Shown in pieces: positions 1-8,700 of a stretch of DNA of 11,550 nt. This DNA comes from Candidatus Aminicenantota bacterium (GTDB taxonomy: Bacteria > Acidobacteriota > UBA6911 > RPQK01 > JAJDTT01): the NCBI GenBank assembly GCA_026706325.1, contig JAPOYZ010000280.1, positions 1 to 11,550 on the forward strand, in the 5' to 3' direction. The translations under genes were made by a program, and so were the position numbers. The notes beneath the pieces are model-generated. The model was not told the origin of the DNA, made no database searches, and saw nothing but the letters and a program-made list of their open reading frames with translations. Each line of letters begins with the position of its first letter. Positions within the stretch are counted from its first letter, which is position 1.

Positions 1-729
1 GACGAGGACGGCTCCGGTGATGTAGCTTCCCGCCTCGCTGGCCAGCAACAGCGCCGGTCCCACCAGCTCCTCAGGCTCGGCCCACCGGCCGAGAGCCGTG
101 CGATCCGAAAAGACCTGCTTCTCCGCGGGACTGAGCAGGCCCCCCGGCATTTCAGTGAGAAAGGGGCCCGGCGCCAGGCAGTTGACGGTCACGTTGTATT
201 CCCCCAGGTCCTGGGCGCTGGCGCGGCAGAGTCCCAGCAGCGCCGCCTTGGTGGCCGAATAGGAGTTGCGCTTCTCTTTGGAGCCCAAGCCCATGATGGA
301 AGAGATGTGGATGATCCGGCCCCATCGCCGGGCCTTCATCTGGGGAGCCAGCGCCCGGGTGAGCGCCATGCAGGAGGTGAGATTCAGCTCCACGGTGCGA
401 TCCCAGATCTCGTCGCTGATCTCGTCGATGGCTTCGGGCGTGTTGCAGCCGGCGTTGTTGACCAGGATGTCCACCCTTCCCATGACCTCCAGCGAGGTCT
501 CCGCCAGCGAGCGAACCTGTTCCCGGGAGGTCATGTCGGCCACATGGTAGTGAATGGTCGCGTCCGGGACCCCGGCGACCGTATTCCGCAGACCTTCTTC
601 ACCGCGGCTGCTGATCATCACCTCGGCCCCGGCCCGCGCCAACCCGTGGGCCATGGCTCTACCCAGCCCCTGGCTGCCGCCGGTGATCAATGCGGTCCGG
701 CCGCTCAGATCGAAGATGGTTCCCTTCAT
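1..729 (-). CDS. SDR family NAD(P)-dependent oxidoreductase, partial at C-terminus
   Basis: This is a classical short-chain dehydrogenase/reductase, a soluble cytoplasmic NAD(P)-dependent enzyme that oxidises or reduces an alcohol/carbonyl substrate. The 243 visible codons begin with MKGTIFDLSGRTALITGG. The cofactor loop TGGSQGLG is at residues 16-23, NNAG at 91-94, and the catalytic tetrad can be read as Asn116, Ser144, Tyr157 and Lys161 (YSATK). A proline-glycine loop (APGPF) follows the active site. Arg42 after the second strand hints at NADP(H) preference. The frame is open to the window edge; family members of about 250-258 residues suggest that only 10-15 residues are missing. The ATG at 729 is preceded by GGGAG about 7 bases upstream. 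The overall pattern resembles gluconate 5-dehydrogenase and related sugar/polyol SDRs, but the substrate cannot be read from the sequence. The family is certain, the specific reaction is not. Confidence 0.93.
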   Translation of the reverse strand, partial: MKGTIFDLSGRTALITGGSQGLGRAMAHGLARAGAEVMISSRGEEGLRNTVAGVPDATIHYHVADMTSREQVRSLAETSLEVMGRVDILVNNAGCNTPEAIDEISDEIWDRTVELNLTSCMALTRALAPQMKARRWGRIIHISSIMGLGSKEKRNSYSATKAALLGLCRASAQDLGEYNVTVNCLAPGPFLTEMPGGLLSPAEKQVFSDRTALGRWAEPEELVGPALLLASEAGSYITGAVLV

Positions 730-886
730 TGGTTCGCTCCCTTCAGTGAACAACCCGCACGCAGGTCGTACCAGCGTCCTTCGGGAAAGTCAAAGCGCAG
801 AACTGCAATTCCCCGGGCCTTCTACACCCGTCAGGATACAGGCTCACCTATTGTTTATCGAGAAATCTGCTCTTGTTCCGCTTTGT

Positions 887-910
887 CCGATCCCTTGCGA
901 CTGGGATCGG
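887..910 (-). terminator. Hairpin downstream of ankyrin gene, possible terminator or 3' end stabiliser
   Basis: A perfect 8-bp inverted repeat (CCGATCCC / GGGATCGG) with an 8-base loop lies about 40 bases beyond the ankyrin gene stop, in the 220-base gap before the SDR gene. On the leftward transcript the stem is GC-rich, but no run of U follows, so it is not a textbook intrinsic terminator. It could mark the 3' end of the ankyrin mRNA or simply protect it from exonucleases. I saw nothing else in the rest of the gap apart from the SDR ribosome binding site. Confidence 0.35.
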
Positions 911-949
911 GAGACGCCAACAGAATCTCCAGAACGGCATGGATCGGAT

Positions 950-2845
950 TCATTCTTCCGGTTTGGCGGGTACAGGGGCGGTTTCTTCGGCGCTTGGAGG
1001 ATACATCAGCATAGCCGCGACGGATTCGTTGAATTTCCTCGCCAGGGCCAACGGAGTCATTCCTCCTTCGCCCTTGGCATCGAGCGTGGCCCCGGCCAGC
1101 AACAGCACTTCCGTGACTTCCGGATTCGAGTTGTTCCTGGCCGCATAGTGCAGTGGAGTATTTCCCTTGCGGCTCTTGGCATCGGGGTCCGACCCACCCA
1201 ATAACAAGCTTTTCGCAACTTCCGCGTTGGAATTGTTCCACGCCGCATAGTGAAGCGGAGAATCGCCTCTTCGATTCCTGGTGTTCGGGTCGGCGTCAGC
1301 ATCAAGCAATGCTTCCACGACTTCCGGATTCGGGTTCTGTGCCGCCGCGTAATGCAACGGGGTGTTGCCGTCCCGGTTCCTGACCTGGGGAACGGCCCCG
1401 GCCTCCAGCAACGCTTTCAACACCTCCGGGTTCGGGTTGTTCCCGGCCGCGCGGTGAAGCGACGTCTCGGCGTTCCAGTTCCGGTTGTTCGGATCCGCCC
1501 CGTTGGCGATCAACGCCTTTACGATACCCGGGTTCTCATTCATCTCCGCCGCGTAGTCCAGCAGCCCGTTGCCGCGCCGGTCTCTGAGATTGGAATTGAC
1601 GCCCAACGCCAGGAACACCTTGATCACTTCGGGATTCCGGCTGAACATGGCCGCGCTGAGAATCGGCGTATAGCCTGACCCGTTCCTCGCACCGGCTTTC
1701 GCTCCCGCCTGGATCAGGACCTTGACCACCTCCGGATTGCCGTTGTCCGCCGCCGCATGGTGCAACGGAGTGTCACCGGCATGGTTCGTGGCATTGATCT
1801 TGGCGCCGCGCGCCAGCAACAGGCCCACGACCAAGGGATCCCGGTTGTAACGGGCTGCGTAGTGCAGTGGAGTATCGGACACGTCGTCCCGTTTCTTGGC
1901 GTCAGCCCCGGCGGACAACAACGTCTGCACCAACTCGCGGCTCCCGTTGTCGCCGATGGCCCAGTGCAGCGGCGTGGTCCCGTAGTCGTCCTTGGGGTCG
2001 AGCTTGACTCGGGACTTCAGCAGCACTCTGAGCACCGGGAGCTTGTCGGGATGGCTGACGGCCAGGTGCAAGGGGGTCACACCCTCGTCGTCCTTGGCGT
2101 TTCGATTGGCTTTGGCGGCGACCAGAGCTCGGACCACCTCCGGGTTTTCGTTGCTCCCGACCGCCAGGTGCAAGGGGGTCGCGCCGTCCTCGTCCTTGGC
2201 GTTTCGATTGGCTCCGGCTCCGATCAACGCCTGGATCACCTGGGGATTGGGATTGTTCCAGGCCGCGTTGTGAAGCGGCGTATAGCCGTTCCGGTCCTTC
2301 GTGTTGACCTTGGCGCCGCCGGCGATGATGGCTCGGACCACGCCGGCGTTCCGGTTGCTCCAGGCGGCATGGTGCAACGGGGTCTCGCCACTCTCATCCT
2401 GAACCCTTGGATCAGCGCCCGCAGCCGCCAGGACACGGATCAGGCCGGGGTCGCTGCCGGTCCTGGCCTCGACCCACAGGCGCTTGCCCGCCACCCTCGC
2501 CAGGAGCGCCAACGCCTGTTTTCGGGATCGGCCGCCGGCGCCCGTGGCCAGATAGCGCTGCAGGGCCTCCATGGCCTCGGCGGCCGCGCCGCAGAGATTC
2601 AGAATCCGCCCATACTTGAGATAGAACTGAGGAGGCAACTGGGCGCCCTGTTGCCGGTGCAGGTCCAGCGCCTCGCTCATGGATTTCCGGGCGGCTTGAG
2701 CCTGACCTTGGCCGAGTTGTTCGTCCGCTTCGGCGAGGAACCGGTCCGCCAGATCCTGGGGCGAGTCCTGCGCGAACGAGACTCCGGCGAACGCCGGAAT
2801 CAGCGAAGACGCCAGCATCAGCAGCGCAAGGAGTTTCCGTTTCAT
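950..2845 (-). CDS. Secreted ankyrin-repeat protein with 13 tandem repeats
   Basis: The 631-residue product starts with a signal peptide: basic MKRK, a hydrophobic stretch to about residue 20, and a likely cleavage after Ala25 (SFA-Q). It is therefore probably exported to the periplasm or beyond; no lipobox cysteine is seen. Residues about 28-120 are alpha-helical and TPR-like (for example QFYLKYGRILNLCG, then EAMEALQRYLA). A degenerate capping repeat (about 123-154) leads into 13 ankyrin repeats, residues 155-596, each beginning near TPLHxAA. They are followed by a half repeat (TPLALA) and a proline/glutamate-rich tail. Ankyrin arrays mediate protein-protein binding and have no catalytic role, so the partner is unknown. 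Repeats 8 and 9 are degenerate. The ATG at 2845 has only GGAAG very close upstream, a weak binding site. The gene diverges from the addB-like gene. The family call is certain, the function unknown. Confidence 0.93.
   Translation of the reverse strand: MKRKLLALLMLASSLIPAFAGVSFAQDSPQDLADRFLAEADEQLGQGQAQAARKSMSEALDLHRQQGAQLPPQFYLKYGRILNLCGAAAEAMEALQRYLATGAGGRSRKQALALLARVAGKRLWVEARTGSDPGLIRVLAAAGADPRVQDESGETPLHHAAWSNRNAGVVRAIIAGGAKVNTKDRNGYTPLHNAAWNNPNPQVIQALIGAGANRNAKDEDGATPLHLAVGSNENPEVVRALVAAKANRNAKDDEGVTPLHLAVSHPDKLPVLRVLLKSRVKLDPKDDYGTTPLHWAIGDNGSRELVQTLLSAGADAKKRDDVSDTPLHYAARYNRDPLVVGLLLARGAKINATNHAGDTPLHHAAADNGNPEVVKVLIQAGAKAGARNGSGYTPILSAAMFSRNPEVIKVFLALGVNSNLRDRRGNGLLDYAAEMNENPGIVKALIANGADPNNRNWNAETSLHRAAGNNPNPEVLKALLEAGAVPQVRNRDGNTPLHYAAAQNPNPEVVEALLDADADPNTRNRRGDSPLHYAAWNNSNAEVAKSLLLGGSDPDAKSRKGNTPLHYAARNNSNPEVTEVLLLAGATLDAKGEGGMTPLALARKFNESVAAMLMYPPSAEETAPVPAKPEE
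1058..2383 (-). repeat. Thirteen 102-bp ankyrin-coding tandem units
   Basis: Thirteen in-frame units of exactly 102 bases encode the ankyrin repeats of the secreted protein. The encoded unit is TPLHxAAxNNxNPEVVxALL followed by AGADPNxRNxxG, 34 residues instead of the usual 33; the additional residue appears to fall in the NxNP turn between the two helices. Most units have diverged at the DNA level, but two neighbours (2061-2111 and 2163-2213) are nearly identical, pointing to a more recent unit duplication. The segment is a coding repeat, not a mobile or intergenic one. Confidence 0.9.
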
Positions 2846-3044
2846 GCTTCCGGTTCGAGTCCAGTCCCGGACATCCGTTCAGGCCGGCCTTGGGACACGC
2901 CTCCCGCCGGCAACTATTTGACGGCGATTCTAGCAGTCCCGTTCAAGAATCAGGAAAGCGTACAGAGACAAGAGTAGTCTACGCGTAGCGGGCCTTGGAT
3001 TCACGTAGAATCGGACCACGGGTTGTCGGCCCGTCTCACGCTTC
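2846..3044. promoter_or_regulatory. Divergent intergenic region, presumed promoters for ankyrin gene and addBA
   Basis: This 199-base gap lies between two divergent genes, so both promoters should be here. Leftward, TAGAAT (complement of 2927-2932) could be a -10 box, but no good -35 sits 16-18 bases before it. Rightward, TTGACG at 2918-2923 matches a -35 box in five of six positions, but only weak -10 candidates follow (around 2941-2950). These are guesses by eye. I found no clear operator, riboswitch or long palindrome. Confidence 0.25.
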
Positions 3045-5777
3045 TTGCGGGAAAGGCAGACGGAAACGTTGGACCGGGAGTCGAAAAACACATTCCGCAA
3101 GACGCGGGTGATTCACAGTCGTTACGGATGGCGAAGCCATCGGACCGAGGCTGCACTGGCGGGCGAACAGGGTCTGGGCCTCCTGACCATGGAGCAAGTT
3201 GCGGCCCGGTTGGCCGGGGGCTTCCTTCGGCCCATCGATCCGGATGCTCTCAAGGCCGCGGTCGCTGAATCCGTTTCCGAACCGCTGGGTGAGCTGGACA
3301 GCATCAAGACGCTCCCCGGTTTTCAACGGGCGGCGGTGGCGAGCTTGTCCAAGGTTTGGCGTGCGGGTCTGAAACTGGATGGGGAAGCTGCCGCGGCGAC
3401 GAGCGAAACAGCCAGAACCCGCCTCGACTCGCTGGCCCTCCTCGAGCGCGAAGTGCTCTCCAGGCTGCCTGCGAATCAACTCCGGCCCCGCGACCTGGCG
3501 GCCGCCGCGGCGCGGCGCGCCGTTCATACCCCCTCGATCTTCGGACGAATTGAGATTCACGGCCGCACTGAAATGTCTCCGGTCTGGCGGTCCCTTCTGG
3601 CCCTGATCCGCCGGAAGACAGACGTGGTTTGGGTGGCGGAGGGGAGAAGGTCACCGGATTGGCTTCTCGACTCGGGGACCGAAGTCAAGACTTCCAAGCA
3701 GGCGAAACCCTCAGGTCGAGCATTCTCCTGCGCCAGTCCGCGCCACGAGGTGCTGGAAGCCTTGCGGTGGGCCCGGCACCATCTTGCCCGAGGCGCGCTG
3801 CCACAGCAGATCGCCATCACCGCTGCTTCGCCGGAGAACTGGGACGACCATATGCTGGCGCTGGGGGAAGCCGCCAATCTGCCGCTTCACTTCATTCACG
3901 GCCGGACTGCGCTTTCGACGGCCGAAGGGCAGCTTGCCGCCGCCCTCGCCGAGATATTGCTGCGTGGATTCTCGCGCACGCGTGTCGTCCGTTTGGCCGC
4001 GCTCCTCCGCTCCCGAATCCAGCGATTCAATGCCCTGCCGGGAAACTGGTGGCAGGCCTTGCCCGAGGGAGCGCCGTTGCTGGATGCCGCCCGTTGGCGC
4101 CGAGCGATCGCCAAAATGAGCCGTCCGGAGTCTCCTGACGGCGACTACCGGCCACTCTTGGAGGAGATCATAGGAACCCTGGCGCTGGGCCGGAACAAAG
4201 CGAAGTCCGTCGGCGAACGGCTCCTGGAAGGAAGGGCGCTCTGGCTGTGGCGCAAGGCGCTGATGGAGGGACCACCAGCAGCGCTCGACATTACACTGAC
4301 CGGACTGCGAGTCGATGACCGCATCGAGCCGGGCGCTGCCATGGTCTGGGGGCCCGCTTCGGCTATCGCCGCCGTGCCCCGGCCTCTCTGCTGGCTCGTG
4401 GGCCTGACCTCGCGATCCTGGCCGCGGCGCGCTGCGGAAGATCCCCTGTTACCGAACCATGTGATTTCAGCAGAGCGGCTCGATCCCCGGCCGGTTCACG
4501 AAGCCGACCGGCGTGACTTCGAGACCATCATGAGAACGGCAGAGATTGAAGTCGTCTGTTCCCGGGCACGGCGTGACAGCGAAGGCCGGCTCAACGGCAT
4601 CTCTCCACTCTACCCTCACCATCGCGAAGAGGCCTATCTGGCCCAGAGCCGGGAGCCGGAGCATGCCGCCTCCGAAAGTGACCGATTGATGGCCCGCCCG
4701 CGGGAGTTCAGCCGGCGGTCTCGCGCAAAGTCGGCTCTTCAGACCTGGATCGATTGGCATGGGCCCGAACTGACCGGGCACGACGGTGTGGTCAGGAAAG
4801 ATCATCCGCTACTGCTCCGCGCCCTGGACCGTCGCCAATCCGCCAGTTCCCTGGTCAAGCTGCTCCGAGACCCTTTGGGATACCTCTGGACCTATGGGTT
4901 TCGATGGCGTGCCCCGGTGGAAACGGATGAGCCCCTCACCCTTGACTCACTCGACTTCGGAAACCTGCTGCATGAGATTCTCCAGGGCACGGTGACTCGC
5001 TTGGAGGACCCTGGAGCAGGCGGTTTCGCCGCTGCTTCCACCGAGGCGATCGGACGAGCCGTAAGTCAGTCCACATACGAGGTCAAAACCCGGTGGGACG
5101 AATCGCGGCCTGTGCCCCCTCCGGCGATCTGGTTGAGAACGCTGGCGGACGCGGCGGAGTTGGCCGATCTGGCGTTGACGCTCCAAGAAGCTCCCTTGCC
5201 GGGCCAAGCCACCTGGGCCGAGGTCCCGTTCGGAGGCGGTCCCTTGGCGGACGCTCTGGGGGACCATGCGCGCACCCGTTTACCGTGGGACCCTCGCTCC
5301 GAGGTCGAAATCCCGGGAACGGGAATTCGCATCGGTGGGTCCATCGACCGTTTCGACCTTGCCGGGGATCGGAGCCAAGGCAGGGTCACCGATTACAAAT
5401 CGGGGAAACTGCGCGGTCGTCCACCCCAGATCAAAGGGGGAGCGGAGCTCCAGCGGTGCCTGTATGCATTTGCCGTCAGAACCCTGATCCATGGAGAACT
5501 CCTGGTCGAGACCCGTCTTCTGTATCCCCGGGCAGATCAGGCATTGCATCCACTGGAAGACCCGGAAGACACGCTGGACAGACTGTCGATGCATATGGTT
5601 GCGGCGTCGGCGCTGTTCACCCAGGGAAAGGCGCTTTCCGGTCCTGCTGCAGACGAGCCTTGGTACGACTTGGCTTTTGCACTTCCGGGCGGAGCCAAGG
5701 AAAGCTATCTCGCGGCAAAACTGCCCCTGGCCAAAGAGGTACTCCGCGATATCGCTCCGCTTTGGAGTGAGCCTTGA
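3045..5777 (+). CDS. addB: AddB-like PD-(D/E)XK nuclease family protein
   Basis: This 910-residue protein is the likely partner of the downstream AddA-like helicase in double-strand break end processing. The C-terminal nuclease has His643 (LLHE), Asp768 (SIDRFD), Asp783 and Lys785 (DYKSGK), and the Gln803/Tyr807 motif (QRCLY): a complete PD-(D/E)XK site of the RecB/AddB kind. The middle shows the decayed helicase fold of AddB (LVGLTSRSWPRR near 451-462, then DPLLPNH). Two AddB hallmarks are missing: there is no Walker A GKT/S loop near the N-terminus, and no iron-sulfur cysteines flank the nuclease (Asp609 occupies the usual first Cys position in SSLVKLLRDP). The start is uncertain: TTG 3045 gives the longest frame, TTG 3069 and GTG 3108 are alternatives, and conserved-looking sequence begins at about RVIHSRYGWRS. 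AddB is assigned by architecture and by the partner 12 bases downstream. Confidence 0.85.
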   Translation: MRERQTETLDRESKNTFRKTRVIHSRYGWRSHRTEAALAGEQGLGLLTMEQVAARLAGGFLRPIDPDALKAAVAESVSEPLGELDSIKTLPGFQRAAVASLSKVWRAGLKLDGEAAAATSETARTRLDSLALLEREVLSRLPANQLRPRDLAAAAARRAVHTPSIFGRIEIHGRTEMSPVWRSLLALIRRKTDVVWVAEGRRSPDWLLDSGTEVKTSKQAKPSGRAFSCASPRHEVLEALRWARHHLARGALPQQIAITAASPENWDDHMLALGEAANLPLHFIHGRTALSTAEGQLAAALAEILLRGFSRTRVVRLAALLRSRIQRFNALPGNWWQALPEGAPLLDAARWRRAIAKMSRPESPDGDYRPLLEEIIGTLALGRNKAKSVGERLLEGRALWLWRKALMEGPPAALDITLTGLRVDDRIEPGAAMVWGPASAIAAVPRPLCWLVGLTSRSWPRRAAEDPLLPNHVISAERLDPRPVHEADRRDFETIMRTAEIEVVCSRARRDSEGRLNGISPLYPHHREEAYLAQSREPEHAASESDRLMARPREFSRRSRAKSALQTWIDWHGPELTGHDGVVRKDHPLLLRALDRRQSASSLVKLLRDPLGYLWTYGFRWRAPVETDEPLTLDSLDFGNLLHEILQGTVTRLEDPGAGGFAAASTEAIGRAVSQSTYEVKTRWDESRPVPPPAIWLRTLADAAELADLALTLQEAPLPGQATWAEVPFGGGPLADALGDHARTRLPWDPRSEVEIPGTGIRIGGSIDRFDLAGDRSQGRVTDYKSGKLRGRPPQIKGGAELQRCLYAFAVRTLIHGELLVETRLLYPRADQALHPLEDPEDTLDRLSMHMVAASALFTQGKALSGPAADEPWYDLAFALPGGAKESYLAAKLPLAKEVLRDIAPLWSEP

Positions 5778-5789
5778 CGGGACCGGGTC

Positions 5790-8700
5790 ATGGATGGACC
5801 CGACGTGCGACTCGGACCACGGATTCACAGTATGGCAGGTGACGGACCAGCTCCCCCACTCCCGGATTCGGCTGCCCGGATTCCGGCGCTGACGGACCAC
5901 GAACGTACCCTCCTGGTGGAGGCGGGCGCCGGGAGCGGAAAGACGGCCCTCATGGCCGGACGAGCGGCAATGATGGTCGGCGCAGGAGTACACCCCAGGG
6001 ACATCGTCGCCATCACCTTCACCGAGGCGGCCGCGTCCGAACTGCTGGAACGGATCGAGACCATGGTGCGGGACCTGTTGTCCGGTACGATTCCCAAAGA
6101 GCTCGCCGAGGCGTTGCCGTCAGGTCTTACCCGGGCGCAGAAGGGCCATCTGGTGCATGGTGCGAAGAACCTGGACGAAATCACCTGCACCACGATCCAC
6201 GGTTTCTGTCAACAACTGATTCGCCCCTACCCGGTGGAAACGGACCTGGATCCAGGCGCGGCCATCATCGATCCGTCAGCCGCCGAACTCGCCTACAGGG
6301 ACTTGCTGGAAGCGTGGCTTTCCGCCCGGTTCGGCAGGGATCGCGGGAGCGAGGGACTGGGGCGCATTCCCCCGATCCGGGATGCCGGAGGAACGCAGGA
6401 TTTTCTGGCTGCCCTCGTCTTGGCAGCCCCGGAAGAAACAGTTGCACTGGCCAAACGGACCGCTGAATTCCTAAAGGTCCACCGGACCGCTCAAGCTGCC
6501 GCGCCTGACCTCGATCCGGCGGTCTCCGACCGGTTCGTGGAAGCCACCAGCGCCTTTGCGGCATGGTATCGGAATTGCAACGTGGAAGAGCCGGACACCG
6601 CCGCCATGATCGAGGATCTTCTTCGGGTCGCCGAGTTCATTCGCGGAGTTGACGTACCGTCCTTGACCGGCCGCTTCCTAAAGAACCTTCTATTTCACCG
6701 GCCCCCGTCAGCCTGCAAGAAGGGCTCATCGGAGTTCAAGCAGTGGCGCCGCAAGACCAGATGGAAGCAAGCGGCGGCAGCCATCGGCGGGAGCACAGCT
6801 CTGGGGGAACGACTCAGCGCGGCCGGGAACGCCCATTACGACGCCTGCGGTACCGCCTATGAGGAGTTCCACTCTCAACTCGGTGCACTGGCGTTCGTTC
6901 GTTTCGTGGAGGAGTTCGACCGTTTGCGGGAGCTGTACCGGGAGTACAAGCGAGATGCCGCTCTTCTTGATTTCGACGATCTGTTGTACCAGGCCCGTGA
7001 TCTTCTGAAACAGAACGAATCGGTGCGGGAGGCGCTGGCGAGCCGCTATCCCCGCATTCTGGTCGACGAATTTCAGGATACCGACCCACTGCAGGCCGAG
7101 ATTATCTGGTTGCTCGCCGGCGAGGGAGATCCCGACTTGCCCTGGCAGGAACGGGCCATTCGTCCCGGAGCATTGTTCGCCGTGGGCGATCCGAAACAGG
7201 CGATCTACCGGTTCCGCGGCGCAGACGTCAACACCTACCTGTTGGCCAAAGAGGCTCTGGAACGGCGCGACTCGTCCTCCATTCTGCATATCACAGCCAA
7301 TTTCCGCACCCGAAAGCCGATCCTGGAGTACGTCAACGCGCATTTCGAGCCAATGCTGGACGAATCCCGGGGACAGCCCGGATTCACGCCTCTCGCGGCA
7401 ATCCGTCCAAGCGCCGGTGAACCCTGCGTCGCCGCCATTGACATTGAGCTGGATGGGACGGACCGGACCCCCAAGGGGAGACCGATCGCGCGCCGGGTCC
7501 GGCGCAAGGAGGCCAAGGTTTTGGCTTCGGTCGTCCAAGACCTGATCGGGACCTATCCCGTAGGGGACAAGCAGGAGACGTTGCGGCCGGCGCGGGCGGG
7601 AGACATCGCTCTCCTGGCCCCGACCGGGACCAGCCTCTGGATCTACGAACAGGCCATGGAGGAACTGGGAATCCCCATCGCGACCCAGGCGGGAAAAGGT
7701 TTCTTTCGCCGCCAGGAGGTCCACGACCTGATCGCTATCGCCCGAGTCATTGCGGATTCTCGTGACACCCTGGCGTTGGGGGCTCTGATTCGGGGACCTC
7801 TGGTGGGCCTTACTGAAGAGGAGATCGCCGACGAGATCGAGGCGCTGCATGCCCGAGCCCAGTGCGCAGACTCCGGCCTCGGCCCCAAGGAGAGGAGCCC
7901 GGGCCGGCTCACACTCTGGACCGATCCGAAGGCGGTCGGCAACGGCGTGCTCCGGAGAACCCTCGAAGTGTTGCAGAACCTGTCGCGGAAGGCCCGGCAA
8001 TTGACGCCCTACCACCTGATGGTGGAGGCCGTGGAGGAGTTGCACGTCAATTCGATCTTGAAGGCCCGGCATCTCCGGGGCGCAGAGCGGGCTCTCGCCA
8101 ATGTGGAGCTGGTCCTGGAAATGGCGAGAGCTTACGGTAGCCGAGGAATCGGCGATTTCGCCCGTGCCCTCTGGCAGCACTGGAACGGACAGGATGCGCA
8201 GACCGAAGGCCGGCCCGACGCCGCCGCCGACGCGGTTTCCATCATCACCATGCATTCGGCCAAGGGGTTGGAATGGCCCATCGTGATCCCCATCAATTCG
8301 ACCACCAGACCTCGCAATGTTACGGGATTCCTCTACGGGCGCTCTGACGACACCATCCACTTCAAGAACAAAGCGTTCTCAAGTGACGGTTATGCAGAGG
8401 TCCGCGACGAGGAGGAACTGGAACTGCGGGCCGAGCGGATCCGCCTCTGGTATGTGGCGCTGACCCGTGCCCGGGATTTGTTGGTGCTCCCCAGGCAGAA
8501 CGAACGCATTGGGGGTGATTGGTTCAGTTTGATCGACATCGATCTCGATTCCCTTCCTTCGATTTCGGCGGGTGGAGGGTTCGGAGGAGCGCCGGAACGT
8601 GAAGCCGGCTCCAGTCCCAATGCTCAGGATCTTGCCACCTGGAAACGGGAGGCTGCCGAGATCCATGCCAATCAGCGGCAAATATCATGGGATCGACCGT

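Noticed and set aside
1757..2977. A 406-codon open frame on the plus strand opposite the ankyrin gene
   Set aside because: The ankyrin DNA repeats every 102 bases, so a frame without stops in one unit tends to stay open in all. The predicted product merely mirrors that periodicity, while the opposite strand has a signal peptide and true ankyrin repeats.
5812..5831. TCGGACCACGG and GATTCACAGT occur adjacent here before the addA-like gene and, about 90 bases apart, around the start of the addB-like gene (3011-3021 and 3110-3119)
   Set aside because: Shared 10- to 11-base words are expected several times by chance in a window this long, and the arrangement differs between the two sites, so a common regulatory site is not supported.
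6726..8360. A 544-codon open frame on the minus strand inside the addA-like gene
   Set aside because: It is antisense to well-defined helicase motifs, has no recognisable domain, and is expected by chance in GC-rich coding DNA.
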